A program made the position numbers and the translations under genes. Shown piece after piece: positions 1 through 8,180 of a stretch of 64,000 nt of DNA. A model generated the notes under the pieces. That model was not told the origin of the DNA and ran no database searches. It was given only the letters and a program-made list of their open reading frames with translations. Position 1 is the stretch's first letter, and each line of letters starts with the position of its first letter. Source of the DNA: Anaerolineae bacterium (GTDB taxonomy: Bacteria; Chloroflexota; Anaerolineae; Aggregatilineales; Phototrophicaceae); NCBI GenBank assembly GCA_022824465.1, contig JAJDZV010000004.1, positions 310,001 to 374,000 of the forward strand, in the 5' to 3' direction.

Positions 1-603
1 GTGAGCGGACAACTCCGTCTGGCATACAGCGTGACCGAAAAATCGTTCAGCTTGTCGACTTTCGTCGCCGCCATCGCTGACAAGCACGCCGCTGTCACCC
101 TCCAACTCAGCCGCGCCGATTCAGCCGAAATTTTGAAGCAAATCCAAGCCGGCTCGCTTGATATCGGCCTTATCTACGGCCGCGCCAACGACGCCGATAT
201 CGGCCAGCGCGCCGTCGGCGAAGCGCAGTTGGTCATCGCCATGCCGCGGAAATGGCGCGAAAAACACAGCGTCGCCGGCCCATCGCTCGGACAACTGCCC
301 TGGATCAACACCGGCGAAGACTGCCCCTTCCAAGGTCTCAGCGCTCGCCTCTTCGCCAAACTTGACATTCAGCCCCCGCAACTCATGCGCGTCAATGACG
401 ACCGCGCGCGCCGCCAGCTCGTCATCGGCGGGCTCGGCATATCCCTGCTCGACCAACATGACGCCGACCATCCCGACATACATCTGCCAGCCCTAGACCC
501 CCTGCCTTGTCCGCTGTCGCTGATCTACCAGCGACGCCGCCAGTTTGACCCCCTGATCGCAGCCGCCTGCGACCTGCTTCCAAGGCTCGCCTCCGCCTGC
601 TAA
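1..603 (+). CDS. LysR-type transcriptional regulator, C-terminal effector domain (5' partial)
   Basis: About 200 residues of a LysR-family effector-binding domain run from the window edge to a TAA stop. The alternating strand/helix pattern is visible: LRLAYS at the start, LDIGLIYG about 50 residues in, LVIAMP, and IGGLGISLL near the end, which is typical of the two-lobe periplasmic-binding-like fold. No helix-turn-helix is present, so the DNA-binding N-terminus must lie before base 1. The GTG at base 1 is therefore probably an internal valine, not the start. The gene is co-directional with the chelatase gene, which has its own promoter 54 bases downstream. The inducer and targets cannot be deduced. 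Confidence 0.8.
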   Translation: MSGQLRLAYSVTEKSFSLSTFVAAIADKHAAVTLQLSRADSAEILKQIQAGSLDIGLIYGRANDADIGQRAVGEAQLVIAMPRKWREKHSVAGPSLGQLPWINTGEDCPFQGLSARLFAKLDIQPPQLMRVNDDRARRQLVIGGLGISLLDQHDADHPDIHLPALDPLPCPLSLIYQRRRQFDPLIAAACDLLPRLASAC

Positions 604-656
604 TCGCAGCCCGCTAGCGCCAGCTGCCCCTCCAGGAACTTTATGCAAGCCTGCAA

Positions 657-685
657 TTGTCAGCCGCAATTCACGCGCGTATAAT
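657..685 (+). promoter_or_regulatory. Sigma-70-like promoter for the chelatase gene
   Basis: TTGTCA (657-662) is followed by a 17-base spacer and a perfect TATAAT (680-685). The ATG of the chelatase gene lies at 729, giving a leader of about 35 bases. The open frame could be extended back to a TTG at 657, but that TTG is the -35 box, so the longer protein is very unlikely. Confidence 0.75.
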
Positions 686-728
686 TCTCCTTTCAGTAAA
701 GTCGAGTGTGCAGGAAACCGAATCCTCC

Positions 729-1850
729 ATGAGCAACCGACCGCCCGTCTACCCCTTCACCGCCATCGTCAGCCAGGACATGATGAAGCTCGCGCTGATC
801 CTCAACGCCATCGATATGCGCATCGGCGGCGTGCTCATTCGCGGCGAACGCGGCACCGGCAAGTCGACCGCCGCCCGCGCCCTCGCCGCCCTCTTGCCCG
901 AAATCAACGTCATCGCCGATTCGCCCTTCAACGACGACCCCAACCGGCCCGAATCCTGGTCGGATTTCGCCCGCGACAAATACCATGACTGCCCCGAAAT
1001 CCCCACATCGCGCCGGCGCATCAGCTTTGTCGACCTGCCCGTCAGCGCCACCGAAGACCGCGTGGTCGGCACCCTCGATATCGAAAAAGCCATCCAATTC
1101 GGCGAACGCCACTTCGATACCGGCGTCCTCGCCAACGCCAACCGCGGCATCCTCTACGTCGATGAGATTAACCTGCTTGATGACCACATCGTCGATCTTC
1201 TCCTCGATAGCGCCGCCATGGGGGTCAACATCGTCGAACGCGAAGGCATCAGCTTTAGCCACCCCGCCCGCTTCATCCTGGTCGGCACCATGAACCCCGA
1301 AGAAGGCGACCTGCGCCCGCAATTGCTCGACCGCTTCGCCCTATCCGTCGACGTCACCGGCATCAAAGACGCTGCCGACCGCATCGAAATCCTCGAGCGT
1401 CACATCGCCTACGAAAACGATCCGCTCGACTTCAAAACCGAATGGGACCCAGTCGACCAACGGCTCTCGCAGCGCATCGCCGCCGCGCGCGAAATCATCG
1501 ACCAGGTTACCCACACCACGCACGACCTTCGCGTCATCGCCAGCATCACCAGCGACCTGCGCATCGACGGCCACCGCGCCGACCTCGTCATCCTCAAAGC
1601 CGCCCGCGCCCACGCCGCCTTCGAAGGCAGAACCGCCATCAACGACCGTGATATCACCACCGCCATTCGTCTGACCATCCCCCATCGCCTCAAACGCGGA
1701 CCCTTCAGCGACGCCCAAGCCGACCTCAACGCCGTCGAAGCCGCCGTGGACGAGAAACGCCAGGAAATCGGCGAAGGCGAAGAAGAAGGCGAATTCAGCG
1801 AAAACAGCGACGAACAAGCCGCGCAAACTAAAAAAAAAGTGAGTCTTTAA
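729..1850 (+). CDS. chlI: AAA+ metal-chelatase small subunit (ChlI/BchI-like), zero-frame product of a split chlI-chlD gene
   Basis: This is the ATPase motor subunit of a magnesium- or cobalt-chelatase, 373 residues from the ATG at 729. Walker A is GERGTGKST (residues 39-47) and Walker B is ILYVDEIN (141-148). After the AAA+ module comes the usual helical lid and then an acidic Glu-rich tail. The frame ends at TAA 1848-1850, three codons after a run of nine A (1830-1838). From that run onward the -1 frame is open and encodes the linker and von Willebrand domain of the large ATPase subunit. The family's known partners are a VWA subunit and a large CobN/ChlH subunit, and no CobN/ChlH gene is in the window. 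It could be a sequencing indel or a programmed site that yields both subunits. Confidence 0.85.
   Translation: MSNRPPVYPFTAIVSQDMMKLALILNAIDMRIGGVLIRGERGTGKSTAARALAALLPEINVIADSPFNDDPNRPESWSDFARDKYHDCPEIPTSRRRISFVDLPVSATEDRVVGTLDIEKAIQFGERHFDTGVLANANRGILYVDEINLLDDHIVDLLLDSAAMGVNIVEREGISFSHPARFILVGTMNPEEGDLRPQLLDRFALSVDVTGIKDAADRIEILERHIAYENDPLDFKTEWDPVDQRLSQRIAAAREIIDQVTHTTHDLRVIASITSDLRIDGHRADLVILKAARAHAAFEGRTAINDRDITTAIRLTIPHRLKRGPFSDAQADLNAVEAAVDEKRQEIGEGEEEGEFSENSDEQAAQTKKKVSL
1830..1838 (+). other. A9 slippery tract at the chlI/chlD frame transition
   Basis: Nine consecutive A form three in-frame AAA codons at the end of the ChlI-like frame. A one-base backward slip here re-pairs Lys codons perfectly, enters the -1 frame at 1838, and avoids the TAA at 1848. 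Either ribosomal slippage or RNA-polymerase slippage is possible on such a tract. A missing A in the assembly would look the same. Purine-rich GAAGGCGAA sequence lies about 40-60 bases upstream, farther than a usual stimulatory Shine-Dalgarno. Confidence 0.7.
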
Positions 1851-2806
1851 GTGGCGAAGGCGAACCCCAAGAGCAAGAACTCGGCCAAACCGAAGCCGCG
1901 CCCCAAGACGTCTTTCCGACCGCCGACGCCCGCTGGTGGGAAGGCGGCCAGCAGATCGAGTCCAAAGCCGAATTCGAAACGCGCAAACTCAACACCCAGC
2001 TCGACCGCATGACCCGCCGCCAATCCGGCCGCCGCTCAACCACCCGCACCGAACGCAAACGCGGACGCTACGTGCGCGCCAAACAAGCCGGCGAAAAGCC
2101 CAGCGACATCGCCTTTGACGCCACCCTCCGCGCCGCCGCCCCCTTCCAGGTCGAGCGCGTCGAACAGAAACAAGAAACCGGCATGGCCTACGCCCTGCGC
2201 AAAACCGACCTGCAAGAGAAAGTCCGCGTCCGCAAAGCCAGCAACCTCATCATGTTCACCGTCGACGCCTCCTGGAGCATGGCTGTCTCCGAACGCATGC
2301 AAGCTACCAAAGGCGCCATCATGTCCCTGTTGACCGACGCCTACCAACGGCGCGACCGCGTCGGGCTCGTCGTCTTTCAAAAGGACCGCGCATCCCTCGT
2401 CCTGCCGCCCACCAACTCCGTCGTCCTCGCCAAACAAGCCATGGCCGATATCCCCGTCGGCGGCAAAACGCCCCTGTCCGCCGGCCTGCTGATGACCTAC
2501 GAAGCCGTCATGCGCGAGAAAAACCTCAACCCCGATGTCATGCCCATGATGATCCTGCTCACCGACGGCGCCGGCAACGTCTCCATCAGCGACTCCATCT
2601 CGCCGCAAGACGAAGCCCACTCCATCGCCCGCCGCATCCACGAAGCCGAAATCCGCACCGTCACCATCAACATGGAGCACGTCGCCTTCGACCAAGGCCT
2701 CGCCCAGCGCCTGGCTGATCAACTCGGCGGTCCCTGCTATACCCTCGCCCAAATCCGCGCCGACAACTTGCTCGATACCGTCCGCGCTGAAATGGACAAG
2801 ATGTAG
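1838..2806 (+). CDS. chlD: VWA-domain chelatase subunit region (ChlD/BchD-like C-terminal half), read in the -1 frame
   Basis: Reading from 1838 gives a continuous acidic, Gln/Glu-rich linker, a basic Arg-rich segment (near LDRMTRRQSGRR) and then a von Willebrand A domain. The MIDAS motif DxSxS is present as DASWS, starting at base 2264, and LLTDGAGN follows later. This is the standard order of the C-terminal half of ChlD/BchD-type subunits. The first ATG in this frame is at 2009, but the linker is open and conserved in character well upstream of it and has no start codon, so I infer that it is made as a fusion with the ChlI part by frameshifting. A fusion product would be about 690 residues. 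The MIDAS domain normally binds the integrin-I-like face of the porphyrin- or corrin-binding subunit. Confidence 0.8.
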   Translation, partial: SESLSGEGEPQEQELGQTEAAPQDVFPTADARWWEGGQQIESKAEFETRKLNTQLDRMTRRQSGRRSTTRTERKRGRYVRAKQAGEKPSDIAFDATLRAAAPFQVERVEQKQETGMAYALRKTDLQEKVRVRKASNLIMFTVDASWSMAVSERMQATKGAIMSLLTDAYQRRDRVGLVVFQKDRASLVLPPTNSVVLAKQAMADIPVGGKTPLSAGLLMTYEAVMREKNLNPDVMPMMILLTDGAGNVSISDSISPQDEAHSIARRIHEAEIRTVTINMEHVAFDQGLAQRLADQLGGPCYTLAQIRADNLLDTVRAEMDKM

Positions 2807-2826
2807 CCCCGACCCAGTCCAAATCT

Positions 2827-2979
2827 GTAGGTGCCAACCATTGGCTCGCCCCTTGCAGCCCGCCCCCGTCGAACTCCGTAGGCGCTAGCCATTGGCTCAC
2901 CCGTTTCGGCACACCCCCGTCGAAATTCGTACGGGCGATCCTCGGCTCGTCCCTCTCTTCTCCAACGGTCAATACCTGC
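2827..2979. repeat. Tandem array, three units of 51 bases, each starting with a palindrome
   Basis: The units start at 2827, 2878 and 2929, exactly 51 bases apart. Each opens with GTAGG/GTACG followed by an imperfect inverted repeat of the form GCNAnCCATTGGCTCnCCC. Units 1 and 2 also share CCCCCGTCGAA near their ends, and unit 3 is the most decayed. The opening palindrome belongs to the same family as copies near 59,118, 60,978 and 62,842. Confidence 0.7.
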
Positions 2980-3046
2980 GCGACCCGATCGCTCGTCCCA
3001 CGCGCCTCTCCGCTTAATCCCGCTCCACAAACTCACAAATCTCTCT

Positions 3047-3070
3047 ATACGCGACCATATAGTCGCCTTT
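3047..3070. repeat. 24-base palindromic element, copy 1 (upstream of the C45 gene)
   Basis: The central GCGACCATATAGTCGC is a near-perfect palindrome. It matches a second copy at 4610-4633 at 23 of 24 positions and in the same orientation. The two copies bracket the C45-family gene. Confidence 0.65.
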
Positions 3071-3498
3071 CAGCACCCGTTTTCTGCTACCATGCCAGCT
3101 ATGAACGACATCCACCCATGGTCCATCGTCGCCGAAACCTTTCAATGGCTAGCTAAAGCAATCGCGTTGCACGCTCGAAATCGCAATCCGCCGCGCGCCG
3201 CCTCACTGTATCGATACTGTATCAAGACACTGAGCCAATCTTGCCCTGATTCGCTCATAATTCTCCATACTCAATCCGTCCTTTTCCATACTCCGTCCGT
3301 CTATTGTCATTCTCCGTCCACCTTTTTCTGTAACGCTTCCGGCGACGCGAATTGGCGCCCGGAAAGACTATGATCGTGACTCGACTTGAACTTGACTTCG
3401 CTCGCCGGTATCCGCCGGGGCGCGCCTCGGCTTGACGGCGTCTCTTTCGAATCATCTGCGGTATACTGTTCTAAGTCCATCTCAGCCAGGAATTCTCT

Positions 3499-4587
3499 AT
3501 GAACCAAATCCGCGTCATCAACCAAACCGGCGCGCCCTATGACATGGGCGTCGCGCACGGGCAACGCTTCCGCGACGAAATCCATATGTTCACCGACGAA
3601 CGCCTTCGCCTCAGCCAAGACAGAAACTGGACCGGACACAACCTCTCCCGCGCTGCCGTCATCGCCCTCGCCGAAGCCTGCGTCGCCGAGCACCAAGCCT
3701 ACGCGCCCGACCTCATGCAAGAGCTTCAGGGCATGGCTGACGCTACCGGCTTGAGCCTGGCGGAACTGGTCGTGATGAATGGCTTCACCGACTTCATCGA
3801 TGTCGTCTACAACCTCGGCGATATCACCTTGCCCGCCGCGCCCGCACTCGTCGCCGACAATTGCACCGCCTTCATGCTGCCCGAGAATCGCAGCGCAGAC
3901 GGCAAGGCCTACTTCGGCCAAACCTGGGACATGCACGCTTCCGCCACGCCCTACGTCATCCTGATTCACGGCCAGCCCGACAACGCCCCCGAATTCCTGA
4001 CCTTCACCATCACCGGCTGCGTCGGCATGATCGGCATGAATAGCGCCGGCATCACCGTCGGCATCAACAACCTGATGTCCACCGACGGCCAGATCGGCGT
4101 CACCTGGCCCTTCGTCGTCCGCAAAATCTTGGCGCAAGACGACCTTGAAACCGCGCTTGAATGCCTCACCGACGCCAAACTCGCCGGCGCTCACAACTAC
4201 ATGCTCATGGACAAATACGGCAAGGGCTACGAAGTCGAAGCCATGTCCACCTCGCGCTACATCCACGAACTCGCCGACGAGACCATCACGCACACCAACC
4301 ACTGTCTCATCCAACAGAATCTCGATCTCGCCCGCGAGCGCCCGCCGGAATCCCGCGACAGCTCGGAAAGCCGCCTCCGCCGCGCCCGAGAGCTGCTGGC
4401 AACATCCGATATCACCCTCGACGACTTGATGGCGCTGACCCGCGACGATGTCGCCATCTGCACCCGCCCTGAACCGCCCATGCACATCGAAAGCTGCGGC
4501 GCCGCCATCATGCGCCCCGCCACCGGCGACTTCTGGTCCGTCTGGGGCATCCCCGCCGACAACGAATACGAGCATTTCGTCATCTAG
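3499..4587 (+). CDS. C45-family autoproteolytic acyltransferase/hydrolase
   Basis: The 362-residue protein belongs to the Ntn-hydrolase family related to acyl-CoA:6-aminopenicillanate acyltransferase. The expected nucleophile is Cys122 in DNCTAF; family members cleave themselves before this Cys to expose it as the new N-terminus. The preceding NGFTDFIDV block, the following FGQTWDM, and GMNSAGITVGINNL are family-typical. These enzymes hydrolyse or transfer acyl groups on small amides or peptides, and the natural substrate is unknown. An AGGA lies about 8 bases before the ATG at 3499. The gene stands alone, flanked by two same-orientation copies of a 24-base palindrome, so it may be a laterally acquired cassette. 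There is no signal peptide, so it is probably cytoplasmic. Confidence 0.82.
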   Translation: MNQIRVINQTGAPYDMGVAHGQRFRDEIHMFTDERLRLSQDRNWTGHNLSRAAVIALAEACVAEHQAYAPDLMQELQGMADATGLSLAELVVMNGFTDFIDVVYNLGDITLPAAPALVADNCTAFMLPENRSADGKAYFGQTWDMHASATPYVILIHGQPDNAPEFLTFTITGCVGMIGMNSAGITVGINNLMSTDGQIGVTWPFVVRKILAQDDLETALECLTDAKLAGAHNYMLMDKYGKGYEVEAMSTSRYIHELADETITHTNHCLIQQNLDLARERPPESRDSSESRLRRARELLATSDITLDDLMALTRDDVAICTRPEPPMHIESCGAAIMRPATGDFWSVWGIPADNEYEHFVI

Positions 4588-4609
4588 CCCGAAGCCCAGA
4601 TTAGATCGA

Positions 4610-4633
4610 ATACGCGACCATTTAGTCGCCTTT
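4610..4633. repeat. 24-base palindromic element, copy 2 (downstream of the C45 gene)
   Basis: The core is GCGACCATTTAGTCGC. It differs from the copy at 3047-3070 by a single base in 24, lies in the same orientation, and starts 23 bases after the C45 stop codon. A TCTGCTA word follows both copies at a similar distance. Confidence 0.65.
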
Positions 4634-4740
4634 GCGCTGCCAAAGTCTGCTAATCTGACATCAAAGGCGCCTTAACAGCCGAATCGCGAGTCAGAAAAAT
4701 CCCCTGCTCCGGCGCCTTGAAGCGCGTCATGGGCAGAGGT

Positions 4741-4768
4741 TGCCAGATTGCCAGATCGCCAGATCGCC
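4741..4768. repeat. Tandem octamer (TGCCAGAT)
   Basis: Three copies of TGCCAGAT/CGCCAGAT sit head to tail, with a fourth partial copy running into an A-rich tract. This is short simple-sequence DNA that could be variable between strains. Confidence 0.7.
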
Positions 4769-4838
4769 GAAAAAAACAACCGCGCTCCTCTCCGCGAGAC
4801 TGACCGAGCTGCCTTTTAGGCAATGTGTATGAATTATG

Positions 4839-4866
4839 TCGACAATATTCCTACATCCTGTACAAT
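4839..4866 (+). promoter_or_regulatory. Promoter for alanine dehydrogenase
   Basis: TCGACA (4839-4844) and TACAAT (4861-4866) are separated by 16 bases. The ATG follows at 4898, preceded by AGGAG at 4886-4890. Confidence 0.55.
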
Positions 4867-4897
4867 GACTACGACGGGACAGCGCAGGAGATCAGTG

Positions 4898-6043
4898 ATG
4901 AACATCGGCATCCCCAAAGAAATCAAAACCGAAGAGCATCGCGTATCGTTGCCGCCCTCCGGCGTGCGCGAATTGGTCGCGCGCGGTCACACAGTCTTCG
5001 TGCAATGCGGCGCCGGCGCCCAAAGCGGCTTCCTCGATGACGAATACGCGCGGGCCGGCGGCACGCCGATCGACTCAGCCGCCGCTCTCTGGGCGAAAGC
5101 CGATATGATCATCAAGGTCAAAGAACCGCAACCGAGCGAATACGACTATCTCCACTCCGATCTCATCCTCTTCGCCTACCTCCATCTCGCCGCCGAAGAA
5201 GACCTGACCTCTGCCCTGCTCGAAAGCGGCGTGACTGGCATCGCCTACGAGACCGTCGAAGACAGCCAGGGTCGGCTGCCCCTGCTTGAACCCATGAGCG
5301 AAGTCGCCGGGCGCATGGCGGCGCAGGTCGTCTCGCATTATCTCGAGCGGCACAAGGGCGGCCGCGGCGTCCTGATGGGCGGCGTGCCCGGCGTCGCCCC
5401 GGCGCACATCGTCATCCTTGGCGCTGGCACGGTTGGATCCAACGCGGCGAAAATCGCCTTGGGCATGGGCGCGCGCGTCACCCTGCTCGATATCAATCTC
5501 GATCGCCTGCGCCACCTCGACGATGTCCTGGACGGCAAGCTGACCACCCTTTGGTCCAACAGCATCAACATCTCCCGATCGATTCAGACCGCCGACGCGC
5601 TGATCGGCTCCGTGCTTATCGCCGGGGCGCGCGCCCCCATGCTGGTCACGCGCGACATGCTGCCGTCCATGCCCAAGCGCAGCATCATCGTCGATGTCGC
5701 CGTCGACCAAGGCGGCTGCGTCGAAACAACCAGGACAACCACCCACAGCGACCCGACCTATATCATCGACGGCGTCGTGCATTACGGCGTCGCCAACATG
5801 CCGGGCGCCGTCCCGCGCACCTCCAGCCTCGCCCTGGCAAACGCCACCCTGCCCTATGCGCTGAAGCTGGCTGATCTTGGCGCCGTCTCCGCCATTAACG
5901 GCGATCCAGCGCTGCGCAAAGGCTTGAACACATTCGCCGGCAAATGCGCGCATGAAGCCGTCGCCGAAACCTTCGGACTTGAGTGCATCGCGCCGGAACT
6001 GGCGATCACCAGCGCCGCTTACGACGCGCTGCTGCCGCTTTGA
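4898..6043 (+). CDS. ald: Alanine dehydrogenase
   Basis: The enzyme interconverts L-alanine and pyruvate plus ammonia using NAD, in the cytoplasm. The start MNIGIPKEIKTEEHRVSL is the family signature, with the substrate-contacting Arg and Lys. A Rossmann motif, GAGTVGSN, sits near residue 175. The later HYGVANMPGAVPRTSS block is typical of alanine dehydrogenases. The 381 residues are close to the usual 370. The ATG at 4898 is preferred because AGGAG lies 7 bases upstream and homology begins there. The gene is monocistronic or leads weakly into the membrane protein 131 bases downstream. Confidence 0.93.
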   Translation: MNIGIPKEIKTEEHRVSLPPSGVRELVARGHTVFVQCGAGAQSGFLDDEYARAGGTPIDSAAALWAKADMIIKVKEPQPSEYDYLHSDLILFAYLHLAAEEDLTSALLESGVTGIAYETVEDSQGRLPLLEPMSEVAGRMAAQVVSHYLERHKGGRGVLMGGVPGVAPAHIVILGAGTVGSNAAKIALGMGARVTLLDINLDRLRHLDDVLDGKLTTLWSNSINISRSIQTADALIGSVLIAGARAPMLVTRDMLPSMPKRSIIVDVAVDQGGCVETTRTTTHSDPTYIIDGVVHYGVANMPGAVPRTSSLALANATLPYALKLADLGAVSAINGDPALRKGLNTFAGKCAHEAVAETFGLECIAPELAITSAAYDALLPL

Positions 6044-6174
6044 TCAGCCCGCCGCCGCGCAGACTTATGCAGGCTCGCCCGGGCGCAAGCCTAGCTCCGT
6101 CTATTCCGGCGCGCGCCCGTCTGCTATCGTTCGCCAGCGTAATCGCAACCGACAAGCTCAAGCGCGATCGCACG

Positions 6175-7200
6175 ATGAGAACTCAAAACAGACGCCTGGC
6201 TTTCATCGCCGGGATGGTCATCAGCGCCGTCTTCCTGGTTCTTGCCTTCCGCGGCTTGCAGCCCGACCAATTCTGGGCCAGCCTCGGCGATGTTGACCAG
6301 CCGCTTCTGCTTGGCGCCGCCTTGGTCTATTTCCTCGCGATGCTTATCATCGCCTGGCGCTGGCAAATCTTGCTGCACTCGGTCAAACGCGTGCCCCTGG
6401 CCGCGCTCTTCAAGCTCGTCGCCATCGGCTACATGGGCAACAATGTCTATCCCTTGCGCGCCGGCGATGGGCTGCGCATAGTGCTGCTGCGCCGGGAGCA
6501 TCAGGTAGCGCTCTTGCGAGCCACCACCGTCATCGCCGTCGAGCATCTCTATAATGGCACGACCATGATTGTGTTCATCCTGTTAGGCCTGGCTGCCATC
6601 GACTTAGAATCGCCGACAGTCGAGGCACTCGTCGGGCTAACCATGCCGCTGGTCAGCATGGCAATCGTGGCTGCGCTCTTCCTGGCGGCGAAACCAGCTT
6701 TGCTGCGGCGGCTGGTCCGCTGGGCAGTCGCAATCTTGCCGCCGGCTCTAGGGCAGGCGGCTCAGCGCCTGAGCGAGGACGTCATCGCCGGCTTGGAAGG
6801 CTTGCGCAGCTCCCGCCATTTTCTGGGCGCATTGCTGGCCTCCTTCCTGACCTGGGGCGTGGAAGCCGGTACCTACTGGCTGGTGATGTTCGCTTTTGGG
6901 CTGGAACTAAACTACGCGGTCGCGCTGCTGCTGGTCGGCGCGGTCAACCTCGCCGGCTTGATACCAGCCTCGCCGGGCCAGGTCGGCGTCAACGAATTCG
7001 TGGTCATCACGATTCTGACCGCCCTGGGCTTGCCCGCCGCCAGCGCCACCGCCTACGCCGTCGTCATCCACCTGGTCATCTGGCTGCCGCCGACGCTGCT
7101 GGGCTTCGCGTTCTTGCTTCGCCACGGTTTCGGTTTGGCAGACATCCGCCAAGCGCGGGACGCCCAGACGCAAGCCAGCGACCTTGAACCGCGCGCCTAG
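6175..7200 (+). CDS. Flippase-like integral membrane protein (lysylphosphatidylglycerol synthase TM / UPF0104 family)
   Basis: The 341-residue protein has about eight hydrophobic segments. Family blocks are visible: the first helix followed by a WASL stretch, AWRWQILL, the YMGNNVYPLRAGDGLRI loop (small polar plus Arg), and near the C-terminus NLAGLIPASPGQVGVNE, the most conserved motif of the family. Members occur in lipid and glycan metabolism and some are thought to move or modify lipid-linked substrates; the substrate here is unknown. The ATG at 6175 fits the first helix, and the open frame upstream to 5983 overlaps ald and is discarded. The stop overlaps the stop of the convergent aldo/keto reductase within the shared bases CTAG. 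Confidence 0.82.
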   Translation: MRTQNRRLAFIAGMVISAVFLVLAFRGLQPDQFWASLGDVDQPLLLGAALVYFLAMLIIAWRWQILLHSVKRVPLAALFKLVAIGYMGNNVYPLRAGDGLRIVLLRREHQVALLRATTVIAVEHLYNGTTMIVFILLGLAAIDLESPTVEALVGLTMPLVSMAIVAALFLAAKPALLRRLVRWAVAILPPALGQAAQRLSEDVIAGLEGLRSSRHFLGALLASFLTWGVEAGTYWLVMFAFGLELNYAVALLLVGAVNLAGLIPASPGQVGVNEFVVITILTALGLPAASATAYAVVIHLVIWLPPTLLGFAFLLRHGFGLADIRQARDAQTQASDLEPRA

Positions 7201-8165
7201 ACGCTGATCGCCGTGTCGAAGTGCTTGATCAAGGGCGCCAAATCGAACCAGAGCGCCTCGGGGATGTCGAGTTGCGCCGCCGCCATACTGTCCCGCGCCT
7301 CCGCCGGCACGCGCGCGCCTGGAATCGTCGCCGCTACTTGCGGATGCCGCGTACACCATTGCAGCGCCACCGCCAGCATCGGCACGGCATAACGCGCGCA
7401 GAGCTTCTGAATCTCGCTAACGTGGTCGAGGCAAGCCCGACTGAAGCGGCGGTTCAAGTAACTCGCGTCCGCTGTCGGCCCGGTGACAAGCAAGCCCCGC
7501 TCGACCGGCGTCGCCGCGACCAAGCCCACGTCATGCTGAGCCGCCGCCGCGAAAATCGCAGTCTCGGCAGTTTGATTGATCAAGCTCCAGGAATCGGCCA
7601 TCACGGCCGCGTCAAACTCGCCGGTCTCAATATAGCGGAGATTGGTAGCCGGGTCGTTCGAGGCGGTACCGATATGCCCGATCAAGCCTTGGCGCTGGAG
7701 ATGCCGCAAAGCGCCAAGCGCGCCGTCATCCGCCATCACGCGCTCCAATGGCTGGTCCATCGCATCGTGGATGTAGACGATAGGCAGACGCTCAAGCCCC
7801 ATGCGTTCGAGGCTGTCATGCACGCTGCGCAAGACGCCGTCAAAGCCGAAGTCGTAGCCGTCGTGGCTGCGCCCGGCTTTGGTCGTGATCGTGACGCTGT
7901 CCGCCGCGCCCGGACGTTGGCGCAGCGCCTCGCCAATCATCGACTCGCTGAGGCTGCGGCCATAGAGCGCGGCTGTATCAAAGAAGCGGCAGCCTGCGTC
8001 AATCGCCGCCGTCAGCGTCTCGACGCCCAGTTCGCGGTCGACCCTGCTGGGCGCGCCTTCGTATTCGCTTACAGTTTCGTTCTGCGTCGGGATGCCGGTG
8101 AAAGCCGTGCCGATGCCAACGATCGGCAGCTGCAGCTCAGTCCGCCCCAAGCGTTTCATACGCAT
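7197..8165 (-). CDS. Aldo/keto reductase
   Basis: NAD(P)H-dependent oxidoreductase of the TIM-barrel AKR superfamily, 322 residues. The catalytic tetrad can be placed: Asp in FFDTAALYG with the Tyr in the same motif, Lys in TITTKAG and His in VYIHDA. The layout resembles the D-threo-aldose 1-dehydrogenase/L-fucose dehydrogenase subgroup (GRSLSES after the Tyr, YDFGFDGVLRS), so a sugar or sugar lactone is the likeliest substrate. The gene is the last of a minus-strand frr-uppS-akr run, 15 bases after uppS. Its stop codon interlocks with that of the convergent membrane-protein gene. Confidence 0.88.
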   Translation of the reverse strand: MRMKRLGRTELQLPIVGIGTAFTGIPTQNETVSEYEGAPSRVDRELGVETLTAAIDAGCRFFDTAALYGRSLSESMIGEALRQRPGAADSVTITTKAGRSHDGYDFGFDGVLRSVHDSLERMGLERLPIVYIHDAMDQPLERVMADDGALGALRHLQRQGLIGHIGTASNDPATNLRYIETGEFDAAVMADSWSLINQTAETAIFAAAAQHDVGLVAATPVERGLLVTGPTADASYLNRRFSRACLDHVSEIQKLCARYAVPMLAVALQWCTRHPQVAATIPGARVPAEARDSMAAAQLDIPEALWFDLAPLIKHFDTAISV

Positions 8166-8180
8166 CAGCGCCGCTCCGAA

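Larger units (their letters stand above)
2807..3498. other. 692-base spacer with repeats, no convincing gene
   Basis: This holds a three-copy 51-base tandem repeat (2827-2979), a 24-base palindromic element (3047-3070), and a pyrimidine-rich stretch (about 3263-3322) in which CTCCGTCC-like words recur three times. A 93-codon open frame at 3092-3373 has no family resemblance and a composition unlike its neighbours, so I do not call it. A TATACT hexamer at 3462-3467 could be the -10 box for the C45 gene, but a TTGACG at 3432 is 24 bases away, too far for a standard promoter. Confidence 0.6.
4588..4897. other. Spacer with a palindrome, octamer repeats and the ald promoter
   Basis: The 310 bases contain the second 24-base palindrome, three tandem octamers and a promoter. 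The open frame does extend upstream of the alanine dehydrogenase ATG to 4823, but that part is upstream leader: it overlaps the promoter and has no family similarity. Confidence 0.6.

Noticed and set aside
657..728. N-terminal extension of the ChlI-like protein starting at 657
   Set aside because: The TTG at 657 is the -35 box and the TATAAT lies within the would-be coding region.
2827..2979. Possible CRISPR array
   Set aside because: Only three units, no constant repeat with variable spacers, and no cas genes in the window; it is a decaying tandem repeat.
3092..3373. 93-codon open frame in the spacer before the C45 gene
   Set aside because: No Shine-Dalgarno, no family resemblance, and it runs through simple-sequence repeats.
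3307..4575. 422-codon minus-strand open frame opposite the C45 gene
   Set aside because: Gly/Val/Asp-rich antisense shadow of a gene with a recognised catalytic Cys.
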